In this document: positions 45,164-52,514 of the stretch, in pieces | How positions within the stretch are numbered: the first letter of the stretch is position 1 | How the letters are laid out: the number at the start of each line of letters is the position of its first letter | Assembly: GCF_006715725.1 (NCBI RefSeq) | Contig: NZ_VFNU01000001.1 | Span: 3,286,001 to 3,350,000 of the forward strand | Source of the DNA: Nocardioides sp. SLBN-35 | GTDB lineage: Bacteria; Actinomycetota; Actinomycetes; Propionibacteriales; Nocardioidaceae | Length of the DNA stretch: 64,000 nucleotides | Reading direction: 5' to 3' | Notes under the pieces: model-generated | Told to the model about the DNA's origin: nothing | The model's database searches: none | The model's input: only the letters and a program-made list of their open reading frames with translations | Position numbers and translations under genes: made by a program

Positions 45164-45199
45164 CTACCCGACGAGCTACCCGACGAGCTGCCCGACGAG
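45164..45199. repeat. Three tandem 12-bp units over the pdxT stop codon
   Basis: CTACCCGACGAG (45164-45175) is repeated exactly at 45176-45187 and with one change (CTGCCCGACGAG) at 45188-45199. The middle unit holds the pdxT stop, so on the coding strand the C-terminal LVG plus TAG is duplicated. Confidence 0.85.
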
Positions 45200-45757
45200 G
45201 TCGAGGAAGTACCGGTGCACCCGGCCGTCCCCGTCGACCTCCGGGTGGAAGGACGTCGCCATCAGGTGCCCCTGCCGTACGGCGACCGGGTGGCCCTGCG
45301 CCTCGGCGAGCACCTCGACCTCGGGACCGGTGCGCTCGACCCACGGCGCGCGGATGAAGACGGCGTGCACGGGGTCGGCCAGTCCCGTGAAGGGCAGGTC
45401 GGCCTCGAACGAGTCGACCTGGCGACCGAACGCGTTGCGGCGCACGGTCACGTCGAGGCCGCCGATGGTCTCCTGGTCGGAGGTGCCCCCCTCGATCCGG
45501 TCGGCCAGCAGGATCATCCCGGCACAGGTGCCGAAGGTCGGCATCCCCTCGCGGACCCGGGCCCGCAGCGGCTCGAGCAGCTCGAAGGTCCGGGCCAGCT
45601 TGGCCATGGTGGTCGACTCGCCTCCCGGGAGGACCAGGCCGTCGCAGCGCTCGAGCTCGGTCGGGCGCCGGACGGGGAAGGCGTCGGCACCGAGGCCGGC
45701 CAGCGTGGCGAGGTGCTCGCGCACGTCGCCCTGGAGGGCGAAGACTCCGATCTGCAC
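45176..45757 (-). CDS. pdxT: Pyridoxal 5-phosphate synthase glutaminase subunit PdxT
   Basis: The 193-aa class I glutaminase has the oxyanion motif LPGGESTTM, the nucleophile Cys in [10 protein letters not shown] and the His/Glu pair in SFHPEVDGD. It supplies ammonia to PdxS. Normally it sits next to pdxS; here the two genes are 3.7 kb apart. The C terminus carries a short duplication from the 12-bp repeat. Confidence 0.94.
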   Translation of the reverse strand: MQIGVFALQGDVREHLATLAGLGADAFPVRRPTELERCDGLVLPGGESTTMAKLARTFELLEPLRARVREGMPTFGTCAGMILLADRIEGGTSDQETIGGLDVTVRRNAFGRQVDSFEADLPFTGLADPVHAVFIRAPWVERTGPEVEVLAEAQGHPVAVRQGHLMATSFHPEVDGDGRVHRYFLDLVGQLVG

Positions 45758-45793
45758 GAGGGAATCGTAGAGTCCGGCCGGCCGGCGCCCGCC

Positions 45794-46753
45794 TCAGGCC
45801 CAGCCGCAGCGCATGGCGGCGCCGATGATGAGGATGCTCACCCGCCGCACCTGGGTGGTGGTGGTGCTCGCCGCGACCCACGTGGTGGTGCCGGTGAGCC
45901 GGGCCCGGATCACGAGGCTGTAGTTGGCGTTGACGCCGATCAGGCCGGTGGTGACGTCGATCGTGACGGTGCCGCCGGTCGCCGTGCCGGCGCCGACGGT
46001 GCCGCTGGCGACGACGGTCCCGCCGGTGGTGCGCAGCTCCCAGGCGTACTCGTAGCGGTCGCTGACCTGGCTCCACGTCACGCGGGCGATGTTGCCGAGG
46101 ACCAGCAGGCCGTCGAGGTCCTGGCAGGCGGGCGCGGCCTGGGAGGTGACGGTGTGCGCGACGACCCCGCCGCTGGTGGCGGCCGCGGTGTCGGTGAAGC
46201 TGGCGGCGGTGCCGGTGCTGGTAGCCGCGACGACCGCTGCCGCGAGCGGCGCCGCCGCGAGGACGCCGGCGCGTCTCCGTCCGCCGGGGCGGCGCGGGCG
46301 CAGGATCACGGCCAGCAGCCCGGTCACCATGGCGCCGAGGAGGAACAGGCCGAGGGGGCTGCCGAGCCACGCGAGGACATACCCGGCCACGGGGACGGCG
46401 AGCACGAGCCGGTCGGCTCGTCGTACCGGGTAGGTCTCGGCGTCGGGGACCGGGTTGGCGTCGCCCTGCAGGGTCAGGCGGCGGGTGGCGCCGCTGCCGT
46501 CGATCGCCACGATGCGGTGGGTGATCCGGGTGCGGTCGGCGGAGATGACGCTGACGACGTCGCCGACCTTGAGGTCGCCGGCCGCGGCCGGCCGGGTGAT
46601 CCCGACGGAGCCCGCCGGGATCTCGGGCCCCATCGAGCCTGAGCGGAACACCAGCGCCTTCACCCCGAAGGCGAGGCCGGCGAGGGTGAGCACGAGGCAC
46701 AGCGCGCCGAGCACCGCGCCGACGGTGAGCAGGACGTCGCGGACCCGGGTCAC
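45794..46753 (-). CDS. SipW/archaeal-type signal peptidase I fused to an exported domain with a second SipW-type signal
   Basis: The 319-aa protein begins with a membrane helix (about residues 8-35), then the catalytic Ser40 in RSGSMGPEI, His79 in THRIV (the ER/SipW-type replacement for Lys) and Asp98 in QGDAN, followed by a second helix (about 115-150). A basic patch (151-160), a hydrophobic run (161-176) and TGTAASFTDTAAATSGG (179-195) then closely imitate a SipW-type signal peptide, followed by about 120 residues of beta-rich, fibronectin III-like sequence. It may therefore process its own C-terminal part. GTG 46753 overlaps the stop of the preceding gene. Confidence 0.8.
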   Translation of the reverse strand: MTRVRDVLLTVGAVLGALCLVLTLAGLAFGVKALVFRSGSMGPEIPAGSVGITRPAAAGDLKVGDVVSVISADRTRITHRIVAIDGSGATRRLTLQGDANPVPDAETYPVRRADRLVLAVPVAGYVLAWLGSPLGLFLLGAMVTGLLAVILRPRRPGGRRRAGVLAAAPLAAAVVAATSTGTAASFTDTAAATSGGVVAHTVTSQAAPACQDLDGLLVLGNIARVTWSQVSDRYEYAWELRTTGGTVVASGTVGAGTATGGTVTIDVTTGLIGVNANYSLVIRARLTGTTTWVAASTTTTQVRRVSILIIGAAMRCGWA

Positions 46754-47415
46754 GACGTCACCTGGGTCGCGGTGAGGTCGAGGCGAAGCTGGCCCTGCTT
46801 GCCCTGGTTGGCGTTGTCCGCACTTGTGACCATGGTGACCAGCAGGCACAGCTGGCTGTCGCTGGCGCCCTTGTTGACCCGGCGCGGAGTGGTGACGACG
46901 GTGGTCGCGCCGACGACCACCGTGGCGGCCGGCGCGAGCGCCGTACCGCCGCAGGCCTGCTGGACCGGGTACGTCGCGTCGGTCGTGTTGGCAGTGCCGG
47001 CGAAGAGCTGGACCGTGATCGGGTCGCCGACGAAGGACCAGGCCGGGCTGGCGCCCTGGCGCACGGTCGCGGTGTAGGTGAAGTCGGCGGCGCCGACGTT
47101 GCGCACCGCGAGCGGGAACGCGTAGGCCTCGGACGGGGTCAGGTTGCTGATCGTGACGTGCGTGGCGGCGTACGCCGCGTCGGTGCCGACCGCGCTCCAC
47201 GGTCCGGCCGTGGTCTGCGCGACCTGCAGGTCCATCGACCCCGACGCGATGGCCCCGGCGTCGACCTGCGCGGTGTCGGTCCAGGCCGCGGCGGTGCCGA
47301 CGGCGCCCAGCGCCAGGAGCGTGCCGAGCGAGAGCAGCGCCCGGGTGCGGCCCCGACCGAACCAGGACCGCCAGGCCGACGCGCGGTGGCTAGGAGCGTG
47401 CTGAACAATCCGCAC
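46750..47415 (-). CDS. Exported protein with SipW-type (alternate) signal peptide
   Basis: The 221-aa product has a basic N terminus (WFGRGRTRALLSL), a hydrophobic core and the hallmark AAWTDTAQVDAGAIASGSMDLQV of SipW-dependent (TasA/camelysin-like) precursors, where cleavage follows the small-residue run before W/F-x-D. The mature part is Thr/Ala/Val-rich and beta-like with two cysteines. It is the likely substrate of the signal peptidase encoded immediately downstream (4-nt overlap). The start is uncertain: GTG 47415 lies in the left arm of a palindromic element and the frame stays open upstream. Confidence 0.78.
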   Translation of the reverse strand: MRIVQHAPSHRASAWRSWFGRGRTRALLSLGTLLALGAVGTAAAWTDTAQVDAGAIASGSMDLQVAQTTAGPWSAVGTDAAYAATHVTISNLTPSEAYAFPLAVRNVGAADFTYTATVRQGASPAWSFVGDPITVQLFAGTANTTDATYPVQQACGGTALAPAATVVVGATTVVTTPRRVNKGASDSQLCLLVTMVTSADNANQGKQGQLRLDLTATQVTS

Positions 47416-47559
47416 GGCTATGCGACGCCCGGTGGAGCGTTCGCTGCGTTCGGCTCGGTTGAAGTGACCCGCCACGCCTGCCCTCACCGCTCTGGCGACC
47501 GCACGCACCCGGCGTCGCTCGCGGTCGCCCGTCTTGTTCAGCAGGCCCCTAGCCACCGC
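47383..47559. repeat. 177-bp MITE-like palindromic element
   Basis: Terminal inverted repeats of 26 bp (47383-47408 against 47534-47559) are identical at 24 positions when one is reverse-complemented. A second nested pair (47422-47434, GCGACGCCCGGTG, against 47506-47518) matches at 12 of 13, giving imperfect arms of about 52 bp. The right arm contains the stop of the LPXTG-protein gene and the left arm the first codons of the next exported protein. No target duplication could be defined. It may be a non-autonomous mobile element or an invertible segment. Confidence 0.65.
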
Positions 47560-48169
47560 CGGCCTCCTGCCGCCGGCGGCCGACCAGGCCGAGACCGCTG
47601 CCGACCAGCGCCGCACCGAGCAGCAACAGCCACGGCGTGACGCCGCTGCCGGTGCCGGGCAGCACCTCGCCGCCCGGGCTGTTCTCCCCCGCGACGACGT
47701 CGGCATCGCTGAGCCGCACCACGAGGTCGAAGGAGGTCCGCCGGTTCATCGTCGGGTCGGGCGCCTGCCAGCCGAACCCGACCCGCACGTCGACCTTCGC
47801 CGACCCACGCCGCACGAGCTCGCCCTCGACCAGCGGCATCGCGTCGGCGCCGTCCGGGACGCCCTGCCAGGCGCCGCCGGCGAGCCGCACGGCGAGCACG
47901 ACCTGTCCGTCGGCCAGCAGGCCGTCCTCGTCGTGGGTGTCGACCCCGATCCGCAGCACGCTGTCGCTCGGCCCGGCGTCGCGCACCCAGAACGAGCGCA
48001 CCCGGGTCTCGCCGGGCACCCAGCGCGCGCCGGCGTCGTACAGCGGGCTGCGCAGCTCGTCGCTCCATGTCTGGCCGTCGAGGCTGAGCCGGACCTCGTC
48101 CGCGGCGGCCGGCGCCGCGCTCGCCACGACGAGGAGGAGCGCGACGACGACGCCGATCCTCCGGCTCAC
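47549..48169 (-). CDS. Secreted wall-anchored protein with LPXTG-like sorting signal
   Basis: The 206-aa protein has a Sec signal peptide (RRIGVVVALLLVVASAAPAAA, cleavage likely after about residue 23), a beta-rich domain (VRLSLDGQTW; RSFWVRDAGPSDSVLRIGV; NRRTSFDLVVRLSD) and a complete C-terminal sorting signal: LPGTG starting at residue 170, a hydrophobic helix and the basic tail GRRRQ. It should be covalently attached by a sortase encoded elsewhere. GTG 48169 overlaps the upstream signal-peptidase gene (4 nt). Confidence 0.8.
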   Translation of the reverse strand: MSRRIGVVVALLLVVASAAPAAADEVRLSLDGQTWSDELRSPLYDAGARWVPGETRVRSFWVRDAGPSDSVLRIGVDTHDEDGLLADGQVVLAVRLAGGAWQGVPDGADAMPLVEGELVRRGSAKVDVRVGFGWQAPDPTMNRRTSFDLVVRLSDADVVAGENSPGGEVLPGTGSGVTPWLLLLGAALVGSGLGLVGRRRQEAGGG

Positions 48170-48732
48170 GGAGCGACCTCCAGCTTCGGCCGGACCCGGC
48201 CGCGCAGGGCACGGGTGAACATCGCGGCGGCGTAGGCCGCGAGGCCGCCGGCGACGAGGTAGACGACCCCCTGCCGTTGCCGGCCGGTCAGCAGGTCGTT
48301 GACGCGGCCGAGGAGCGGGACGTCGTACCAGACCCGGCCGCGGACCTGGACCGCCCGGACCGGCTCGGGGTCGGCCACGCTGTTGGCATCGCCGCGGGTG
48401 ACCAGCCGGGTCTCGCCGGCGAGCGTGACCTCGGTCGCCACGACCCGGTGGGTCACGACGGCCGCCCTGCCCGAGGTGAGCTGGTAGGTGACGACGTCGC
48501 CGACCCGGACCTCGTCGAACGCGACCGGCCGCACCACGACGAGGGTGCCGGGAGGCAGGCCGGGGCGCATCGACCCGGTCGTGACGGTGTACGGCGTCGC
48601 ACCGGCCAGCCGCGGCACCAGCACCGCGATGCCCAGCACGAAGACTGCGCCGAGGACGACCAGCCACGCGACGACCTGGCCGCACCAGCCGAAGCCGGCC
48701 GGCCCCCTCCCCCGGGGTTGCCGCGCCATCAC
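48166..48732 (-). CDS. SipW/archaeal-type signal peptidase I
   Basis: The 188-aa protein has an N-terminal helix (about residues 20-42), the catalytic Ser54 in TGSMRPGLPPGT, His95 in VTHRVV (His in place of the bacterial Lys), Asp115 in TRGDAN and a C-terminal helix with a basic tail. This is the ER/archaeal subfamily typified by Bacillus SipW, which processes biofilm-fibre precursors. It lies 11 nt after the gene for a SipW-type substrate and overlaps the LPXTG-protein gene. Confidence 0.87.
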   Translation of the reverse strand: MMARQPRGRGPAGFGWCGQVVAWLVVLGAVFVLGIAVLVPRLAGATPYTVTTGSMRPGLPPGTLVVVRPVAFDEVRVGDVVTYQLTSGRAAVVTHRVVATEVTLAGETRLVTRGDANSVADPEPVRAVQVRGRVWYDVPLLGRVNDLLTGRQRQGVVYLVAGGLAAYAAAMFTRALRGRVRPKLEVAP

Positions 48733-48743
48733 CGTGTCGCCGG

Positions 48744-49304
48744 TCAGGCGTTCGGGTCGTCCTGCGTCAGCGTGACCGTGAGGTCGTCGAGCGTCGCGAC
48801 GAGGTTCTGGGTGTCGTTGAGGTTGACCGTGGTCGCGTCGCCGTACGGGAACGTGACGGTGATCGCCGCGGTCAGCGTCTGCCCGTTGTCGGCCGGCGTG
48901 ATCGTGGTGACCGGCGCGCTGTTGATCGTGTACGCCGCCCCGACGGTGAGGCTCAGCGTCGGCGCCGGGTTCACGTCGCCCGCGGTCTGCTGGTAGGTGA
49001 GCGTCGTGGGCGTCGTCGGCGTCGCCGACAGGTGGTCGCCCTTCGCGAGCACGGTGAACGTGCAGCTCTTGGAGATCGCGTCGCCGGGCACGATCGTGGT
49101 CACGGCGCCACCCGCGCCGGCGTTGCCGGGCGCGTAGACCCAGCCGGCATCGCAGCCGACCGCGGTCAGCTTCAGCTCACCGGCGGCGATGGCGCCGCCG
49201 TTGACGTCGTCCTCGGCGGTCCAGAAGGCCAGTGTGCCCGCGCCCCCCATCAGCAGCACGGCGGCGGTCCCCGCCGCCAGCGCGCCCTTCGTGACGTTCT
49301 TCAT
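48744..49304 (-). CDS. Exported protein with SipW-type signal, RER_14450-like
   Basis: The 186-aa protein begins KNVTKGALAAGTAAVLLMGG and continues AGTLAFWTAEDDVNGGAIAAG, the characteristic layout of alternate-signal exported proteins that co-occur with SipW-type peptidases. The mature region is Thr/Val-rich and beta-like, with two cysteines. GGGAG lies about 7 nt before the ATG. It is the first and presumably most abundant product of the five-gene cluster and is the likely structural subunit (inference from TasA/camelysin). Confidence 0.82.
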   Translation of the reverse strand: MKNVTKGALAAGTAAVLLMGGAGTLAFWTAEDDVNGGAIAAGELKLTAVGCDAGWVYAPGNAGAGGAVTTIVPGDAISKSCTFTVLAKGDHLSATPTTPTTLTYQQTAGDVNPAPTLSLTVGAAYTINSAPVTTITPADNGQTLTAAITVTFPYGDATTVNLNDTQNLVATLDDLTVTLTQDDPNA

Positions 49305-49453
49305 GGTCGCTCCCTCGGGTCGGACGACCCGGGGCGTGGTCGGACCGGGCCGGTGCGGCCCACGCTCGTCGAGCGCGAGCCGACCGACCCATCGTCAGCG
49401 GCGCGCCGGACCTGAGCAATCAGGCCCGAGAAGTCAGGACGAAGTCCCGGAGG

Positions 49454-50347
49454 TCACCAGCCGCGCTCGGCGAACTGGATCGAGCGGGCCGGCTCGTCGA
49501 CGTTGATGCCGACCATGGCCTCGCCCAGGCCGCGCGAGACCTTCGCGACCACGTCGGGGTCGTCGTGGAAGGTCGTGGCCTTCACGATCGCCTCGGCCCG
49601 CTGGGCCGGGTTGCCCGACTTGAAGATGCCGGAGCCGACGAACACGCCCTCGGCGCCCAGCTGCATCATCATCGCCGCGTCGGCCGGAGTGGCGATGCCA
49701 CCCGCGGTGAACAGCACGACCGGCAGCTTGCCGGTGCGCGCGACCTCGACCACCAGGTCGTAGGGAGCCTGGAGCTCCTTCGCGGCGACGTACAGCTCGT
49801 CGTCGGCCAGCGAGCCGAGTCGGCGGATCTCGGCGCGGATGGTGCGCATGTGAGTGACCGCGTTGGACACGTCGCCGGTGCCGGCCTCGCCCTTGGAGCG
49901 GATCATGGCCGCGCCCTCGGTGATCCGGCGCAGCGCCTCACCCAGGTTGGTCGCGCCGCACACGAAGGGAACCGTGAAGGCCCACTTGTCGATGTGGTTG
50001 GCGTAGTCGGCCGGGGTGAGGACCTCGGACTCGTCGATGTAGTCGACACCGAGCGACTGCAGGACCTGGGCCTCGGCGAAGTGACCGATCCGGGCCTTCG
50101 CCATCACCGGGATCGAGACGGCCTCGATGATGCCGTCGATCATGTCGGGATCGCTCATCCGCGACACGCCACCCTGGGCGCGGATGTCGGCGGGGACCCG
50201 CTCCAGCGCCATCACGGCGACCGCGCCGGCGTCCTCGGCGATCTTCGCCTGCTCGGGGGTGACGACGTCCATGATGACGCCACCCTTGAGCATCTCGGCC
50301 ATGCCACGCTTGACCCGGGTGGTGCCGTGCTCCTGCTGCTCGCTCAT
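49454..50347 (-). CDS. pdxS: Pyridoxal 5-phosphate synthase subunit PdxS
   Basis: The 297-aa TIM-barrel enzyme has the typical [20 protein letters not shown] start, the two Schiff-base lysines in the [10 protein letters not shown] and [10 protein letters not shown] regions, and [15 protein letters not shown]. It makes PLP from ribose 5-phosphate, glyceraldehyde 3-phosphate and ammonia with PdxT. TACGAT lies 7 nt before the ATG, so it is probably leaderless. The exported-protein cluster now separates it from pdxT. Confidence 0.96.
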   Translation of the reverse strand: MSEQQEHGTTRVKRGMAEMLKGGVIMDVVTPEQAKIAEDAGAVAVMALERVPADIRAQGGVSRMSDPDMIDGIIEAVSIPVMAKARIGHFAEAQVLQSLGVDYIDESEVLTPADYANHIDKWAFTVPFVCGATNLGEALRRITEGAAMIRSKGEAGTGDVSNAVTHMRTIRAEIRRLGSLADDELYVAAKELQAPYDLVVEVARTGKLPVVLFTAGGIATPADAAMMMQLGAEGVFVGSGIFKSGNPAQRAEAIVKATTFHDDPDVVAKVSRGLGEAMVGINVDEPARSIQFAERGW

Positions 50348-50378
50348 GTGACCAATCGTACGGCGGCGAGCCGGTGCG

Positions 50379-51017
50379 CTACGCGGGGGGCTGGCCCTCG
50401 GACGCGAGCGCCTGCCGGCGTACCTTCAGCACCCGGAAGACGACCGTGTAGGTGCTCGCCAGGGCCAGTGCCCAGAGGGTGACGTACATCAGGATCGGGA
50501 GGTCGAACATGCCCGCGAGACCGGTCATCACGAGGATCGAGACCAGCCGGTCGGCCCGCTCTGCGATGCCGCCCTTGGCGTCCATCCCGAGGGACTCGGC
50601 GCGGGCCCGGGCGTAGGAGGTGACCGAGCCCATCACCAGGCACCACAGGGTCACGCACAGGTAGAGGTAGCTGTCGCCCTGGTCCTCCCCGGTGCCGGCG
50701 AAGTAGAGGGCGAGGCCGCCGAAGATCGCGCCGTCGCCGATCCGGTCGAGGGTGGAGTCCCAGAAGGCACCGAACTTCGAGACCCGGCCGGTCTCGCGGG
50801 CCATCCGGCCGTCGATGAGGTCGCTGAACACGAACGCCGTGATGAACAGGACACCGATCAGCAGCTCGCCCTGGGGGAAGAAGATCAGGGCACCCGCGCT
50901 GACGCCGAGGGTGCCGACGAGGGTCACCGCGTCGGGGCTGATGCCCAGCCGGATGAACAGCCGCACCACCGGGTGCAGCACGGTCCCGGCCCAGAACTCC
51001 TTGAAGCGCTCCAACAC
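50379..51017 (-). CDS. pgsA: CDP-alcohol phosphatidyltransferase (phosphatidylinositol phosphate synthase-like)
   Basis: The 212-aa membrane enzyme has the full motif D-G-x2-A-R-x8-G-x3-D-x3-D within [11 protein letters not shown]...[11 protein letters not shown] and about six helices. In actinobacteria the orthologue at this locus makes phosphatidylinositol phosphate, the mannoside-lipid precursor, but the usual next genes (acyltransferase, pimA) are missing here. GTG 51017 follows TATGTT by 8 nt and appears leaderless. Confidence 0.87.
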   Translation of the reverse strand: MLERFKEFWAGTVLHPVVRLFIRLGISPDAVTLVGTLGVSAGALIFFPQGELLIGVLFITAFVFSDLIDGRMARETGRVSKFGAFWDSTLDRIGDGAIFGGLALYFAGTGEDQGDSYLYLCVTLWCLVMGSVTSYARARAESLGMDAKGGIAERADRLVSILVMTGLAGMFDLPILMYVTLWALALASTYTVVFRVLKVRRQALASEGQPPA

Positions 51018-51070
51018 GGGTCGAGAACATACCCTCGATCCCCCACAGGCTGACTACCGAGCACCGACAT

Positions 51071-51145
51071 AGGGCGCGCTGGCTGCGTTGCAGATGCTCG
51101 ATGGTGCACCCAGACCGCCCTTGCGCCTGCGCCTTGCCGTCACGC
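51071..51145. repeat. Intergenic repeat (copy B)
   Basis: On the minus strand this segment reads CGGCAAGGCG...AACGCAGCCA and aligns without gaps to 21291-21350 at 42 of 60 positions. It fills most of the gap between the HIT gene and pgsA. Flanking CCGAGCACC and CGAAGCTCG words hint at weak terminal inversion. It has no coding potential. Confidence 0.5.
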
Positions 51146-51191
51146 CGTCTGCCGAAGCTCGCCACGCCACCCTGCGGGCGATCGAGGGCTA

Positions 51192-51734
51192 CTACTGCCA
51201 GGCGTCCGCGAGCAGATCGCGGGTCTCCCCCAGCAGCTGCGGCAGGGTCTTGGTGCCGCCGATCACGGTCATGAAGTTCGCGTCTCCCGACCAGCGCGGT
51301 ACGACGTGCTGGTGCAGGTGGCCCGAGAGCGATCCGCCCGCGGCGCCGCCGAGGTTGAGCCCGACGTTGAACGCGTGCGGCTGGGACACCGCGCGGATGG
51401 TGCGCAGCGCCGCCTTGGTCAGCGCGGTCACCTCGTCGGTCTCCGCGTCGTCGAGGTCCAGGTAGTCGGCGACGTGGCGGTAGGGCAGCACCATCAGGTG
51501 GCCGGGGTTGTAGGGGTACAGGTTGAGCACGACGTAGGCCGTGCGCCCCCGCACCACCACGAGCTCGTCGTCGGTGGAGGTCGCCGGGTCGTCGGTGATC
51601 CGGCAGAACGGGCAGGCCGGACGCGGGTCGGCGTGCGCCGGCTCCTCCGGGTCGTCGGCCTCGCCGCGGACATAGGCCATCCGGTGCGGCGTCCACAGCC
51701 GGTCGAGCCCGTCGGGCCCGGTAGTGGGGCTCAT
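51192..51734 (-). CDS. HIT-family hydrolase
   Basis: The 180-aa protein has the zinc pair CPFC, the nucleotide-binding LNLYPYNPGHLMVLPYRHV segment and the catalytic histidine triad HLHQHVV. It matches the actinobacterial HIT protein (Ap4A phosphorylase-like) that precedes pgsA. ATG 51734 overlaps the TetR stop by 4 nt. Confidence 0.9.
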   Translation of the reverse strand: MSPTTGPDGLDRLWTPHRMAYVRGEADDPEEPAHADPRPACPFCRITDDPATSTDDELVVVRGRTAYVVLNLYPYNPGHLMVLPYRHVADYLDLDDAETDEVTALTKAALRTIRAVSQPHAFNVGLNLGGAAGGSLSGHLHQHVVPRWSGDANFMTVIGGTKTLPQLLGETRDLLADAWQ

Positions 51735-52474
51735 GCGCCGCCCTCGGAGCTGGCGTCGTCGGTGGGGCCGAGGGTCTGGAGCAGCTGGGCGACCGGCAGG
51801 TCGGGGAGGTTGAGGCCGCGCGAGAGTGCCATGCCGTTGATCTGCAGCCAGATCGACTCGGACAGGATGCTGATGCACGCGTCGATGCCGGGCTCGCGCA
51901 CGGGGCGCTCCAGCCAGCGGCGGACCGCGGCGAACACGGCGCCGATCATGCCGAACACCCACGGGTCCAGGGCGGCACGGTCGTCGTCGGAGAGCTCGAC
52001 ACCCATCGCCGCGACGACGATGGCCATGATCCCCTCGATGCCCTCGGCGACCTGCTCGACGGCCTGGCTCAGTGGGCTCGGGCCCCAGCCGGCGAGGTCG
52101 CGCTCGGCGAACCAGTAGAGGGTGGGGTGGGCCTCCGCCCAGCGGATGAAGCTGCCGACGATGCGGTGGATGATCTGGTCCGGGGTGCCGTCGTACGACA
52201 GTGCGGGCAGCAGCTCCACGCCGACCTGCTCGCAGACCGCGCGCTGCACGGCCCGGTCGAGGTCGGAGCGGTCCTCGAAGTGGCGGTAGATGACGGTCCG
52301 GCTCATGCCGGCCTCGTCGGCGACCGCCTGGACCTGGACCTCCTCGCCCGGCGCCTGGCGCTCGAGCACGGCGATCGCCGCGTCGATGATCACCTGGCGG
52401 CGCACCTGGTTGTGCTCCTGCCAGCGACGCCGGCGCCCGTCGAGCGGCTCGGTGTCCACACCCTCGCTGGTCAT
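51731..52474 (-). CDS. TetR-family transcription regulator
   Basis: The 247-aa protein has an N-terminal TetR helix-turn-helix (VIIDAAIAVLERQAPGEEVQ, then ADEAGMSRTVIYRHFEDRSD, about residues 28-80) and a helical ligand domain. The ligand is unknown. It is translationally coupled to the HIT gene and may regulate this operon or a distant target. Confidence 0.88.
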   Translation of the reverse strand: MTSEGVDTEPLDGRRRRWQEHNQVRRQVIIDAAIAVLERQAPGEEVQVQAVADEAGMSRTVIYRHFEDRSDLDRAVQRAVCEQVGVELLPALSYDGTPDQIIHRIVGSFIRWAEAHPTLYWFAERDLAGWGPSPLSQAVEQVAEGIEGIMAIVVAAMGVELSDDDRAALDPWVFGMIGAVFAAVRRWLERPVREPGIDACISILSESIWLQINGMALSRGLNLPDLPVAQLLQTLGPTDDASSEGGA

Positions 52475-52514
52475 GAGGAAACCCTCTCACGTCGCCCCAT
52501 GGGCACGACCCCGG

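Noticed and set aside
45164..45199. CRISPR-like short repeats
   Set aside because: The three units are directly adjacent with no spacers; this is a tandem repeat, and no array was seen anywhere.
43124..46642. 1172-codon plus-strand open frame
   Set aside because: It crosses the antisense strands of ruvC, yebC, the acyltransferase, pdxT and a signal peptidase, all with clear motifs on the minus strand.
47383..47559. Insertion sequence
   Set aside because: Terminal inverted repeats exist but there is no transposase, the element is only 177 bp and no target duplication is evident, so it is reported only as MITE-like.
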